A stretch of DNA of 26,353 bases from a virus. The stretch spans positions 1 to 26,353 of the IMG/VR virus record IMGVR_UViG_3300021075_000011; one strand, written 5' to 3'. Below are positions 7,936 through 16,538 of this stretch, piece by piece. The position numbers were made by a program, and so were the translations under genes. The notes beneath the pieces are model-generated. The model did no database searches. It worked only from the letters and a program-made list of their open reading frames with translations, and had not been told where the DNA came from. Within the stretch, counting starts at the first letter, position 1. Each line of letters starts with the position of its first letter.

Positions 7936-8481
7936 CTATTTCACTTTCAGGTATGACAAGATGCCTTTAGCAATTGCCAGACCGATTGGTTTGATGTTTC
8001 CTACAATCCACTTTGCATCCTCAGGCGAATCATGGAATGCTACTTCGATTAATACAGCGACGGCTGTGGTCTTCGCAGTCTCATAAAGTGGCTTGCCTTT
8101 TCCAAAGTAATTCTGGCCTTCCTTAACTCCCCTGTCGGCACTCGGCGTGATTGCACTCAAATTTGAGTAAATGCTCTTTGCCAATCTCTCACCCGCTGTG
8201 CCAAACTTATGGCAGTAGACCTCACAGCCGCGTGCCTTTCCCCCGCCACCGGCGTTGGAGTGGATTGCGATGTGAACCTTTGGGTTCTTCGCATTTGAAT
8301 CATGCACCACTTCGGTCAGTGTAAAACTTGGCTTGTTCCTGAAAGTAAGTTGTCCATGCTTTTTGAGAGTAATCTCAACCACATCCGCAATCTCGTTCAT
8401 TCTTTTTTCTTCCGTGCCGTAACTTCCTGCGCCAACGTTGTGCTCCTGTGTCGACGGACTAATGTAAATACCTTTCTTCAT
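7936..8481 (-). CDS. N-acetylmuramoyl-L-alanine amidase (endolysin)
   Basis: Encodes 181 aa from ATG 8481 (MKKGIYISP), 9 bases after GGAGG; an upstream in-frame ATG lies directly against that site and is unlikely. The protein is a single Amidase_3 catalytic domain. Expected zinc ligands and catalytic residues are His14 (STQEHNVG), a glutamate at 24/25 (GTEEKRMNEIADV), His74 (HIAIHSNAGG) and Glu146 (LIEVAFHDSPEDA). It cuts the bond between muramic acid and the stem peptide of peptidoglycan. No cell-wall-binding domain and no signal peptide are present, so release should depend on the holin. It lies between the XhlA-like and holin genes. Confidence 0.92.
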   Translation of the reverse strand: MKKGIYISPSTQEHNVGAGSYGTEEKRMNEIADVVEITLKKHGQLTFRNKPSFTLTEVVHDSNAKNPKVHIAIHSNAGGGGKARGCEVYCHKFGTAGERLAKSIYSNLSAITPSADRGVKEGQNYFGKGKPLYETAKTTAVAVLIEVAFHDSPEDAKWIVGNIKPIGLAIAKGILSYLKVK

Positions 8482-8486
8482 AATAC

Positions 8487-8753
8487 TCATCCTCCAAATA
8501 ATTTTATTGCACCAAATATTGATGCGAATATTGCCAGGCATACGCCTAGTAACTTTAGTAACTCCATGACCACGCTCTGCCAGCGCTTTTGAACCTGCTC
8601 CTGCTGCTCTGGTGAACCTCTGATTTCCTTTAGCGAATCTTTGATTTCAGCAAGGTCCTCGCGAATCAGTTTCACGTACACACGCGTTTCTGCGGTTCCC
8701 GTCTCCAAGGCCCGAATTCGCTCCTCCTGAATACACTTGTGATCAATCTCCAT
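8487..8753 (-). CDS. XhlA-like lysis accessory protein
   Basis: Encodes 88 aa from ATG 8753 (MEIDHKCIQEERI); a longer start at 8774 has no good ribosome site. The N-terminal two thirds are a charged coiled coil (LIREDLAEIKDSLKEIRG). The C-terminus is a single membrane helix (LLKLLGVCLAIFASIFGAIK). This is the layout of the haemolysin XhlA family of Bacillus prophages, which helps holin and amidase in lysis. It is the first gene of the three-gene lysis group, and its stop is 5 bp from the amidase start. Confidence 0.82.
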   Translation of the reverse strand: MEIDHKCIQEERIRALETGTAETRVYVKLIREDLAEIKDSLKEIRGSPEQQEQVQKRWQSVVMELLKLLGVCLAIFASIFGAIKLFGG

Positions 8754-8797
8754 ATCTCCCACTTCTCCTCTCATTTTTCGACATTATTCGATAGTAT

Positions 8798-9055
8798 CTA
8801 TTCTGGTTTCTCTGGCAATTCCACATCTGGAAAAGCTGAACTGGCGAGTAAATCACGTAACGCTTGCCGGTACTCACGCCACTCCAGCTTTTTGGTATAA
8901 GTAATTGGCGCATCCACGAGTTGAGTCCAGTCACTATCAGAAAGCAATATTTCAATCTCAACCTGAACGTCATTTGCGAGTTTCTTCATTTCCACAAAGT
9001 CAATTTCCCTTATTGTTGTTGTGTTTTCAATCACATCAAATAAAATATCGAACAT
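8798..9055 (-). CDS. Small tail-fibre assembly-like protein
   Basis: Encodes 85 aa from ATG 9055 with AGGAGG in front. The middle reads LLSDSDWTQLVDAPITYTKK, then LEWREYRQALRDL. The TDW...W..YRQALRD signature is typical of small proteins placed after tail fibre genes (Phage_tail_APC/XkdW type), many annotated as fibre assembly chaperones. It lies 1 bp after the fibre gene, which fits that role. Function is inferred from family and place. Confidence 0.75.
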   Translation of the reverse strand: MFDILFDVIENTTTIREIDFVEMKKLANDVQVEIEILLSDSDWTQLVDAPITYTKKLEWREYRQALRDLLASSAFPDVELPEKPE

Positions 9056-9056
9056 C

Positions 9057-10553
9057 TTAATCCCTCCTGATCGTAATTGTTCCGTTTCTAAACGGAGAAT
9101 TAGTAAACGTAAAAGTTACGCTAGTTATTGTTTCAAAAGAACTGCTGCTCATCCCACCCGACAAAACATCCCCAACTCCCCCGACTAAAACACCTGCACT
9201 GTATCTTCCCGCTACATAATGTGCGAAAGAAGTCCATATCCCTGAGTTCATTCTTGTAAAAACTACGGTATAGAAACCTTTAACCGAATCATTAGAAGCT
9301 GTGGTAAACATCTGACACATTCGTTGCGAAGATGAAAAAACGTCATAAGTCGTTCCGCTCAAACTTGCAGCTGAGTATATACCGGTTGCAGTTATACCAT
9401 TGAATTGCAGGGCCGGAAAAACATTAGAGGTTTGCCCTAAATTTCTGACCCACTCTCCAAAAACCAGCATGCTAAACCTGTTACAATCGCCTGGGATTAG
9501 AAAATTATTTATTGTTATTGACGTGGATGTCGGCAAATGAATTGTCGTAGTAATGGTTGCAGCAGACAAAAATGTCACAAGCGTAATACTGGAAAGATTG
9601 CTCACTATCGAAAAGCTATCAACTGTAACCAACTTCAGCCAATAATCTGTATTTGCAGCAATCCCCGTAGGAAGTGTGCCAGAGAATCTAACCAGTTGAT
9701 AATTAACAAAACCGTGGTTAGTACAAGTAACTGTTGAACCAGAAGCTGGAAGTGTTATTGTTTTACTTGTTCCCGCAGAAAAAGGTACAGCAATATCAAC
9801 GGTAGCAATCAAGTTGTTTTTATCTATTTTAGAATTGAATGATGATGGCAGTCCATCTAGGTATATTTTATCCGTGAATGACATCAATCCATTTGATGAT
9901 CCAGTTGCAATATCCGTTTTAGTCGCATTCTCTCCTGGATCGCCTTTGTCCCCTGGGTCTCCCTTCTCGCCCGGATCACCCTTTTCACCTGGGTCGCCTT
10001 TTTCTCCTGGATCGCCTTTGAAATCTCCGTTTTCAATACCCTCTTCCAAAGTTTGAAGTGCACTCTGGGCCTCTGTTCTTGCAGTTTCAGCAGCGTCCTT
10101 AGCTGTCGCTGCTACTATGGCGCTATTTTCTGCTTTGTCTGCTTCATCCTTGGCACGCTCGGCTTCATCAAATACCTTTACATACCAAGCTGGTGTGTAC
10201 GGATCGCTTGGAAACTCGCCCCCGACATCAAGGCCTTCGGGTACCTCAAGGCAGATAATTGCACTCTTTAGCACTTTGTCATCTTCAAATGCCGAAAGTT
10301 CAATCTGCAACACACCTTTCACCAGCAGAAAATGTTCCAATTCATATGAAACAATTCCGTCTTCTTCCTCTAAGGTGTCGGTGTGAATGGGATCTTGTCC
10401 TTCAGGCTTGAAAGTTAAATAGTACTGATATCCCATGAAGGATGGCGGCAGGCTAAACTCTAATTTGGTTGAGAGATTCTCTCCCACACGCCCCACGGTT
10501 TTTGGGCTCACAAAAGCACCCTCGTCGCCAAGGGTTATATTAATGACTCTCAT
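9057..10553 (-). CDS. Baseplate/tail fibre protein with BppU-like head and collagen-like stalk
   Basis: Encodes 498 aa. ATG 10553 (MRVINITLGDEG) is preceded by AAGGAG; the longer frame adds an unlikely leader. Domains in order: a BppU-like N-terminal domain (about 1-120) that docks on the baseplate, an alanine-rich coiled coil (about 130-175, ADKAENSAIVAATAKDAAE), ten Gly-X-Y triplets of collagen type (GDPGEKGDPGEKGDPGEKG and onward, about 178-208), a linker typical of tail fibres (TGSSNGLMSFTDKIYLDGL), and a serine/threonine-rich beta domain of about 260 residues that likely binds the host receptor. The collagen-like part should trimerise. It is probably the main host-range protein. The small assembly-like protein follows directly. 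Confidence 0.85.
   Translation of the reverse strand: MRVINITLGDEGAFVSPKTVGRVGENLSTKLEFSLPPSFMGYQYYLTFKPEGQDPIHTDTLEEEDGIVSYELEHFLLVKGVLQIELSAFEDDKVLKSAIICLEVPEGLDVGGEFPSDPYTPAWYVKVFDEAERAKDEADKAENSAIVAATAKDAAETARTEAQSALQTLEEGIENGDFKGDPGEKGDPGEKGDPGEKGDPGDKGDPGENATKTDIATGSSNGLMSFTDKIYLDGLPSSFNSKIDKNNLIATVDIAVPFSAGTSKTITLPASGSTVTCTNHGFVNYQLVRFSGTLPTGIAANTDYWLKLVTVDSFSIVSNLSSITLVTFLSAATITTTIHLPTSTSITINNFLIPGDCNRFSMLVFGEWVRNLGQTSNVFPALQFNGITATGIYSAASLSGTTYDVFSSSQRMCQMFTTASNDSVKGFYTVVFTRMNSGIWTSFAHYVAGRYSAGVLVGGVGDVLSGGMSSSSFETITSVTFTFTNSPFRNGTITIRRD
9927..10020 (-). repeat. Collagen-like Gly-X-Y coding repeat
   Basis: Tandem 9- and 18-base units encode GDP-GEK repeats within the fibre gene. Third-codon positions differ between units (for example GGC/GGT/GGG for glycine), so the repeat is kept at the protein level and is not a fresh DNA expansion. 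Triple helices of this sort are usual in phage fibre stalks. Confidence 0.85.
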
Positions 10554-10569
10554 AATTTGCCACTCTCCT

Positions 10570-11328
10570 TTAAATGTCCCCTGCCGCAATCCAGAACACT
10601 ACAACATTAGTGTAATCGCTTGAAACGTGAACGTTTTTTAGCCTAATAGTAAACCCTGTCGTTGAAATTGATTCCACAGAAAGTGCAAAGTTGTCCGGTG
10701 ACAACGTCTGCACATTACAAACAGGCGATGGGGTTGTTAGAAATGTGTTACCCAGACCAAATGAAACTGCATATGTATATGTAGTAGAGTGGTTTACTGT
10801 AGGAAATAAATGTGAGCCACACTTAATTGATCTTGCTTTTAATGCTTCCGGCATAAATACCAGGCTAGAACTTCCCAAATAAATAGGGTTATCCGATGCA
10901 TTAGATAGTACAAAAAACCTCTGTGCGTTTGTGGTGCCCTCTTTTACAAAGACTCGCATTCCAACCTTCACGTAGGCACTTAGACTTGCGTCCTCTGCTC
11001 GCAACCACACCCCTGATGAAGCAGGGTTTACAATATAGATGCCATTTTGTCTTTGGTCTATCTGATCCTTCACCAGTACTCTGTCATAACCATTCACTTG
11101 AACTCCATCTATTGTTGGCAAAGAACCATTTGAAGGTGTTAGAAGTGAAACACTTGAACTACTCGCTACTCTTACAAATTCTTTATCCGGCAAAAGGTAG
11201 TTGTTATTAAATTCTTGAAATGTATCACACGTGTCTGCCTTTGTCTTTAAGAAGTCAAAATTCGCCTTTACCTTTTGCCACCATTCATTTAATTTTGTTG
11301 CGCCACTGAAATTATTGTCATATGCCAT
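10570..11328 (-). CDS. Tail-tip/fibre protein
   Basis: Encodes 252 aa from ATG 11328, preceded by GGAGG, overlapping the end of the Tal-like gene by 11 bases. A central segment with TIDGVQVNGYDRVLVKDQID, then RQNGIYIVNPASSGVWLRAED, is a signature found in many phage tail fibre and tail-tip proteins. The C-terminal region (FALSVESISTTGFTIRLKNV ending VVFWIAAGDI) resembles an H-type lectin-like beta sandwich, which would fit sugar binding; this part is a tentative reading. It lies between Tal and the collagen-stalk fibre, so it is probably part of the tail tip. Confidence 0.72.
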   Translation of the reverse strand: MAYDNNFSGATKLNEWWQKVKANFDFLKTKADTCDTFQEFNNNYLLPDKEFVRVASSSSVSLLTPSNGSLPTIDGVQVNGYDRVLVKDQIDQRQNGIYIVNPASSGVWLRAEDASLSAYVKVGMRVFVKEGTTNAQRFFVLSNASDNPIYLGSSSLVFMPEALKARSIKCGSHLFPTVNHSTTYTYAVSFGLGNTFLTTPSPVCNVQTLSPDNFALSVESISTTGFTIRLKNVHVSSDYTNVVVFWIAAGDI

Positions 11329-12361
11329 TTATACTTCCTCCCGTCGTTGCTTTTTTAATATAATCCAATAAAGTCCTCCTTGGACTGCCAAGCTCCACAC
11401 TCGAGTTTTCTGGCGAGAACGGATAATACTCATACCGCTTAATACGCTGTGCCTCATTAATACCAAGCACAGAATCTGAAAGATTGATTGTATCGCCTAG
11501 ACTAAGCTTATAATTTGGATACCCAGCCTTCGTCAAATCAATAAAACTGATCTTATAGGATACCATTGGAACATCAATCCTGTTCGGGTTATCACTTGAG
11601 AACATATAGTTCATTGCCGCCTCAAGCCTTGATTGGTTTGTAATCCAATCAAACTCCATTGACGATTCTCTGGGAAGGTCATAGTCATTAATATTAGGAC
11701 TTAATACAAAACCGTCCGCTGTCACAAGTGAATCCTTGCCATAACCGTAGAGCTTTGTGATCACGCTATCGATATCAGTTTGTTTTGAAATTGATTTCAG
11801 GTTCGTTCGCATATCAAAGACTAATCCAGTATCCCTCCCAAGTGATCTAACCAGTGCAATGTCGTAACCGCTTAACAGAAGCTCACCTTCACCAAGTTGC
11901 TCAATCAACTTTTGAACCACTTCGAGTGGGTTTGTTTTGTTAATCGGATAAAAGTCTGTGGTTGTTGTAATCCAGTCTGCTTCGCCTGGATCCATGACTC
12001 GAAATGGTGTCCCATTAAATGCCTTGACCATTAAGTCGTGTGGGCTTATATCCTCCAAGTATGTATAACCCATACTAAGAACAGGAAACTCCACCAGGTG
12101 TGTTAATGTAGCATCCGTAATGACATGCACACACTCCACGCTCTTTGTAATGAGCCCAGAATTTTCTTCTGTAGTAGAATAAACCCGAAAAAGTTGATTG
12201 TCGCATTCAAGCAAGCGCCCTTTACATAACAAGTCCCACGCACCGTCTGTCTTTGAAACATTGAACGATAGCCGGTACTCGGCATTGATTTCTGCTGTGA
12301 TCTTGATGTTTGAAGCGGACGGAATGAATATTTGGTTTTGAGAATCAATTATATTTATCAT
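11318..12361 (-). CDS. Tail-associated lysin-like (Tal/prophage tail endopeptidase family) protein
   Basis: Encodes 347 aa from ATG 12361, which overlaps the Dit stop as ATGA. It matches the N-terminal tail-hub part of Tal proteins (gp27-like fold; phage minor structural protein family): AEINAEYRLSFNVSKTDGAW, a cluster DISPHDLMVKAF, NPLEVVQKLIEQLGEGELLL, and VITKLYGYGKDS. It forms the tail tip below Dit. It is short: the long C-terminal region carrying a peptidase or fibre in many Tal proteins is missing, so this phage seems to keep host binding on the separate proteins that follow. Confidence 0.85.
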   Translation of the reverse strand: MINIIDSQNQIFIPSASNIKITAEINAEYRLSFNVSKTDGAWDLLCKGRLLECDNQLFRVYSTTEENSGLITKSVECVHVITDATLTHLVEFPVLSMGYTYLEDISPHDLMVKAFNGTPFRVMDPGEADWITTTTDFYPINKTNPLEVVQKLIEQLGEGELLLSGYDIALVRSLGRDTGLVFDMRTNLKSISKQTDIDSVITKLYGYGKDSLVTADGFVLSPNINDYDLPRESSMEFDWITNQSRLEAAMNYMFSSDNPNRIDVPMVSYKISFIDLTKAGYPNYKLSLGDTINLSDSVLGINEAQRIKRYEYYPFSPENSSVELGSPRRTLLDYIKKATTGGSINGI

Positions 12362-13197
12362 AGCGGTACCTCGTATATGTATTGCAGATTCAGATACATC
12401 TCGATATCTGATGAGTTCGAACTTGAAATGCTAATCTCAAAGTTTCCTGGTGGAATTTCAAAGAATGCTGCGTTTGAGTTTCCTAACAAATTATCACCCG
12501 TTTCTGATGTAATACTGAGTATATTGAAATCAACCATTACCCACGCCTGCGGTGATGGTACATTCAATGTAAACACCTTTGGTTCCTGACCACTTGCTGA
12601 TAAAGTAATCGTGTAATCGTCGACGCTCCAGTTAGGCTTTAGTAAAAATAATGGCTTGGAATAGAAATGTCCGTCGTCGAGCGTGTGGTTGTAAGCGAAA
12701 TCTCCAAGGTAACTTGCTTGCCCCAAGATATATGCTCCACCGATGTAGTTCTCGCTTGATAAAAGAAGTGCATCACCAAGAAGCACCTCTTTTCTAGTTG
12801 AAAACGGCTTAGTTCGAAAGTACACTGTGGCCCTTCCTACCCGTAGTAGTTCGCCTAAGACAAGTCCAATGTTCTCTACTCTTGCAAACCATGCTGTGTA
12901 GGGCATTTCGTCATATACTAGGTACGAATAATCGCCCTGAAGCCATGCTGCAACTTTGGAAAGTTTTGAATTCTTGTCCGTCGTATCAAGCCCGACAACG
13001 CTTAGGATCCCTTCATGAAGTCTGTCTTCATAATGAACTCGACCGTCAGCGTTAAAGGCGGATAAATCAAAGCTCCCATCTATAGAGGGAGCACTTTCAA
13101 TATAGAGTTTAGGTTGTGGTAGAATTGGCCTTGAGGTTGTCTGCCAATATGCACCAAGTTCACTGGAGTGAATATCACGAAATGTAATCCCAAACAT
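12358..13197 (-). CDS. Distal tail protein (Dit)
   Basis: Encodes 279 aa from ATG 13197, with AAGGGGG upstream inside the end of the tape measure gene. The N-terminus (MFGITFRDIHSSELGAYWQT) and the following region with DGSFDLSAFNADGRVHYEDR match the Sipho_tail family N-terminal domain, which forms the hexameric ring at the tail end. The segment WLQGDYSYLVYDEMPYTAWF is typical of that domain. The C-terminal third is a beta-rich domain. Dit joins the tail tube to the tip proteins. Its place between the tape measure and Tal genes is standard. Confidence 0.9.
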   Translation of the reverse strand: MFGITFRDIHSSELGAYWQTTSRPILPQPKLYIESAPSIDGSFDLSAFNADGRVHYEDRLHEGILSVVGLDTTDKNSKLSKVAAWLQGDYSYLVYDEMPYTAWFARVENIGLVLGELLRVGRATVYFRTKPFSTRKEVLLGDALLLSSENYIGGAYILGQASYLGDFAYNHTLDDGHFYSKPLFLLKPNWSVDDYTITLSASGQEPKVFTLNVPSPQAWVMVDFNILSITSETGDNLLGNSNAAFFEIPPGNFEISISSSNSSDIEMYLNLQYIYEVPL

Positions 13198-13199
13198 GT

Positions 13200-15479
13200 T
13201 TAGAACGCCCCCTTCAAAAAACGCATGGTTCCCGTCGTTAAACTGCTCGAGAAAGCATTGGCCGAAACCTTATCAGATATTACATTATTATTTGTCTGGT
13301 ACAGGTTGTAGGTTGACGAGGCAGCGTAAGCTCCTGCAAAGCTATTAGCAGGCATTACACCATTTAAACTAGTCAATATGTCGAAATTTGTCGGAATCGC
13401 CTTTTTCATGTTTTGCTTGACTGTCTCCATTGATTTTTGAAAACCAACACCCAAACCCTCACCCATGTTAGATCCGATATCTGCAAATACAGTTGACGGG
13501 GATTTGATACCAAGTAGTCCCTTTACACCGTCGATAATTCCACTAAAGAAGTCTGTTATCTTATCAGTAATCCACTGTGCCATGTCCTGAATTCCCTGCC
13601 AAATACCTGAAACAATGTCTGAGCCGATTTTTGTTACAGCAAGAATTGCTTTGCCAAGTCCTGATACAATTGCTCCGATAATCTGTGGTAGCTTAGAAAC
13701 CAACTGCGGTATTGCCTTAACAAGCCCGACCGCCAGTTCAACGACCAGCTTAATGCCCATCTCAATAATCTCAGGCAGGTTATCTGTAATAAAGTTAATG
13801 ATTCCCTCGATTATTTTCGGAAGTGCATTGATTAATCTTGGCAGTGCTTTAATTAATCCTTTTGCCAAACCCATGATAATCTTTAGTGCAGCACCAAGAA
13901 TCATGTCCATGTTATTGATAATGGTTTCAACGATTAGAATCAGTGCGTCAACTATTTTTGGAACAAGTCTTGGCAGTGCATTACCGATGCCGTTTGCTAA
14001 GGTGACTACCATCTTTATCGCTCCCTTAACGAGTGCTGGCAAGTTATCCAAAATTCCGTCCAGCAGTGTCAGCACAAGTCGAAGAGCTCCCTTTGTTAAT
14101 TGTGGCAGTGCCTTGATGATTCCCTTAATTAGTGTCATAACAATACTGACAGCAGAGTCAATCATCATAGGCAGATTCTTTAGAATTACCTTACCAATTG
14201 CGCCTACGATATTTAGAATCATTGGAATCAGCTTATTCATCATAGCCATCGCTTGGGACAAACCTGTGGAGATCCCAGAAGCAAGGACATTACCAAGTTT
14301 CGTGAAGTCACCAGACTTGATTGCTCCTGAAATCTCGGGCAAGATGCTTTTTGCAAAGGACACGATTCCGTTAAGTACTGGCAAGAGACCAACGGTAAGT
14401 TCATTACCAATTCCCTTAACGCTCAGTTTTAAGGCTTCAAAGCTGTCTCCAAACTGATCAAGCGCCCCCACTGCTTCATCGGAAATGACTGCCCCTGACT
14501 TTCTGGCTTCTTCGGTCAGTTTTGAAATCTCTGTCCCACCTGCTTTGATTAATGGGTTTAGTTCCATTGCCGATTTACCAAAGAGTTTCATGGCAAGTGC
14601 GTTACGTTCCGTTTCATTGCCCATTTTTCCTAAAGCAGTGAATGCCTCTGCCATGACTACCTGAGAATCGCGGAGTTTGCCGCTTCCGTCCGTTACTTTA
14701 ATCCCAAGTTCATTAAAGGCATCGGCTCCCGCTTTGGTTGGGTCCTTAGCTGCGTACATGCTCTTGGTCAATTTACTCTGGGCTTTGGTAATCGTATCAA
14801 GCTCCACATCTAGTTTTGTTCCGACATAGGTTAGCTCCTGGATCTTCTCTGCCGACATCCCATAAACATCAGCTGTTTTTTGGATTTCGTCAGCATTTTC
14901 TATTGCAGCAAGTGACATCTTCCCAAGTCCTGCGATTACGCCAACAGCGGCAACACCAATTGCAGCAACACCGACACCAAGACCGGCACCGATTTTGCCA
15001 AGTGACGATCCAAGCTTTGAGAACTTGTTATGCGCGTTATCTGCTGTATTCTCGCTTCGCTTGAGTGCCGAATTGAACTGCTCACTCTGCTGTTCGGCAT
15101 CATTGAACTCATCTGCAACGCCGCTTAGCGCACTGTCGTTTTGCTTGAGTTCCTTTTCCATGCCATTAAGAGCGGCTTTGGCGTTGTTGAGTTGCATCTG
15201 CCAAGCCTGGGTACGCTTATCGTTTTCACCAAAGGAAGTGGATGCGTTGTTTAATGCCTTTTCTAATGTTTCGACCTTTTCCTTTTGCATGTCGATTTCT
15301 TTGTTCAGGACCTTGTTGCGAGCAGTTAAGGCCTGCATACTACGGTCGTTCTTATCAAATTCAGAGGCTACGAGGTTCATCTCACTGCCAAGAACCTTGA
15401 AACTCTGATTGATGTCACGCAATGCGTTTTTAAATTCCTTCTCGCCGTCAATTCCTATCTTTAGACCAAAATCGGACAT
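13200..15479 (-). CDS. Tail tape measure protein
   Basis: Encodes 759 aa. ATG 15479 (MSDFGLKIG) lies 9 bases after AAAGGAG; the ATG two codons upstream is too near that site. Residues 1-150 are a coiled coil (KVLNKEIDMQKEKVETLEKAL). A glycine-rich hydrophobic segment lies at about 165-190 and the PhageMin_Tail region at about 195-340. A series of roughly 40-residue hydrophobic repeats (NLPMMIDSAVSIVMTLIKGI and similar, each with ALP or NLP) runs from about 430 to 640. The protein fills the tail tube and sets tail length; by the family rule of about 0.15 nm per residue this predicts a tail near 110 nm. A guest cassette separates it from its chaperone. Confidence 0.95.
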   Translation of the reverse strand: MSDFGLKIGIDGEKEFKNALRDINQSFKVLGSEMNLVASEFDKNDRSMQALTARNKVLNKEIDMQKEKVETLEKALNNASTSFGENDKRTQAWQMQLNNAKAALNGMEKELKQNDSALSGVADEFNDAEQQSEQFNSALKRSENTADNAHNKFSKLGSSLGKIGAGLGVGVAAIGVAAVGVIAGLGKMSLAAIENADEIQKTADVYGMSAEKIQELTYVGTKLDVELDTITKAQSKLTKSMYAAKDPTKAGADAFNELGIKVTDGSGKLRDSQVVMAEAFTALGKMGNETERNALAMKLFGKSAMELNPLIKAGGTEISKLTEEARKSGAVISDEAVGALDQFGDSFEALKLSVKGIGNELTVGLLPVLNGIVSFAKSILPEISGAIKSGDFTKLGNVLASGISTGLSQAMAMMNKLIPMILNIVGAIGKVILKNLPMMIDSAVSIVMTLIKGIIKALPQLTKGALRLVLTLLDGILDNLPALVKGAIKMVVTLANGIGNALPRLVPKIVDALILIVETIINNMDMILGAALKIIMGLAKGLIKALPRLINALPKIIEGIINFITDNLPEIIEMGIKLVVELAVGLVKAIPQLVSKLPQIIGAIVSGLGKAILAVTKIGSDIVSGIWQGIQDMAQWITDKITDFFSGIIDGVKGLLGIKSPSTVFADIGSNMGEGLGVGFQKSMETVKQNMKKAIPTNFDILTSLNGVMPANSFAGAYAASSTYNLYQTNNNVISDKVSANAFSSSLTTGTMRFLKGAF

Positions 15480-15505
15480 TTGCATTCACTCCTTTCGTTT
15501 TTTTC

Positions 15506-15541
15506 GGGTAACAAAAAAGAACAACCCGTTTGGATTGTTCT
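15506..15541 (-). terminator. Terminator and shared junction before the tape measure gene
   Basis: On the minus strand AGAACAATCC and GGGTTGTTCT form a 10-bp stem (one G-U pair) around AAAC, followed by TTTTTT. The run continues as GTTACCC, giving the 14-base string CTTTTTTGTTACCC that is repeated before the portal gene (22675-22688). It ends the membrane-protein gene and lies 27 bp before the tape measure start. Confidence 0.8.
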
Positions 15542-15572
15542 AAAAAAATAAAACTGCTAATTTGAGATATTG

Positions 15573-16139
15573 CTAATTATTTTCGTTTACAATATATTTT
15601 CGCGACATATCTATTTTATCGTCATTTTTAGCAAATTCAACGCCAGTTAATATAAAAGCCAATGAAACAGCAATTAAGTATACGATTTTAAATATAATAT
15701 AATAATCAAAATTACTAATAGTTAAGGAAAACAAATATAACATATATCCGGCAAACAAAACACCATTAAAAATAAATATATACCAATTGGGTAAATTATT
15801 TTTTACATATTTCATAATGTAGCCAGTATTCCAAATATACATTTTATTATCAAAACATGAATTTATTTCATCTTCTAAATACTGTAAGTAACCTCTTAAA
15901 AGGGCTACTTCGCGATGTTGTGCCGAAAGATAATTCATTAGAAAAATTACTCCAACGGGAATTGCATAAATTAGAAGAAGCACATTGTTTATAATTGCAA
16001 ATACTGTCGAAGCGCTTATTACTGTAAAGAAAAACCCGTATATATTCACATACTGACTCTCCTTTTCATTGATTTTTGAATCAAGATATTTCCAAAGTTC
16101 TATATTCTTTTCGACTTTTTCCTTCTTTTTAATTTCCAA
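15573..16139 (-). CDS. Four-helix membrane protein in a guest cassette
   Basis: Encodes 188 aa from TTG 16139, 6 bases after GGGGGTG. The first 25 residues are a charged helix (EKVEKNIELWKYLDSKINEK). Helices follow in two pairs: about 29-48 and 50-68 (INNVLLLIYAIPVGVIFLMN), then about 120-140 (YIFIFNGVLFAGYMLYLF) and 146-168. Between the pairs is a cytoplasmic-looking stretch with REVALLRGYLQYLEDEINSC. No catalytic motif is visible and no family is assigned with confidence. The DNA is much more AT-rich than the tail genes around it. It is divergent from the DUF4177-like gene, and the pair sits between two tail genes that are usually adjacent. A membrane role such as superinfection exclusion is possible but unproven. 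Confidence 0.75.
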   Translation of the reverse strand: MEIKKKEKVEKNIELWKYLDSKINEKESQYVNIYGFFFTVISASTVFAIINNVLLLIYAIPVGVIFLMNYLSAQHREVALLRGYLQYLEDEINSCFDNKMYIWNTGYIMKYVKNNLPNWYIFIFNGVLFAGYMLYLFSLTISNFDYYIIFKIVYLIAVSLAFILTGVEFAKNDDKIDMSRKYIVNENN

Positions 16140-16205
16140 TTATTACACCCCCGAATATTCAATATAATTATTTGTTATATCATATGAAGTCGTTTAAATT
16201 CATTC

Positions 16206-16234
16206 TTTATTAATGCTTAAAAACCATTTATAAT
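16206..16234 (+). promoter_or_regulatory. Possible promoter for the DUF4177-like gene
   Basis: TATAAT at 16229-16234 matches the sigma-A -10 consensus exactly and lies about 27 bp before AGGAGG. The -35 element at 17-bp spacing (TTTATT, 16206-16211) is poor. A divergent promoter for the membrane protein should lie in the same 120 bp but is less clear. Confidence 0.45.
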
Positions 16235-16310
16235 GATACCAATGAATTATGATTATTTCAAGGAGGAATGAGTTAAGCAAAAATGGGAATATTATTTTTA
16301 TTGGCCCAGT

Positions 16311-16538
16311 ATGGCTTATAAAGATTCTGGTTTTATCGGTAAATCAACCTACTATGGAGGTTATGCTTTAAAGGTTAATAAAAATAATGAGGGGAAAACT
16401 GCCATTGAAATAATTAATGAAGCTGGATTAAAAGGGTGGGAACTTGTAAGTGTTTCACCCTTGGCAACTATGATAGGAGACTACTATGCAGGCGTTACTG
16501 GCGAACTACTTTTTACATTCAAGCGCCCCATTGAATAA
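16311..16538 (+). CDS. DUF4177-like small protein, plus strand, uncertain start
   Basis: Opens at ATG 16311 and gives 75 aa. The C-terminal half, GLKGWELVSVSPL ... GELLFTFKR, is the DUF4177 signature (GWELVSV ... FKR). These small proteins normally begin with KWEY. Exactly that motif is encoded just upstream in the same frame (KQKWEYYFYWPS, from 16275), behind AGGAGG at 16261-16266, but no usual start codon lies between the in-frame TGA (16269) and ATG 16311. Either GTT at 16272 is used, or the start was lost and a shortened protein is made. It is the only plus-strand gene inside the phage module. Its stop is 3 bp from the stop of the converging tail chaperone extension. Function unknown. Confidence 0.75.
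   Translation: MAYKDSGFIGKSTYYGGYALKVNKNNEGKTAIEIINEAGLKGWELVSVSPLATMIGDYYAGVTGELLFTFKRPIE

Noticed and set aside
9814-10056. Plus-strand frame with PGSPFSPGSP repeats
   Set aside because: It is only the antisense reading of the collagen-like repeat of the fibre gene.
13615-14457. 280-aa plus-strand frame inside the tape measure gene
   Set aside because: It is the mirror of the repeated hydrophobic coding sequence; the opposite strand has clear tape measure features and a good ribosome site.
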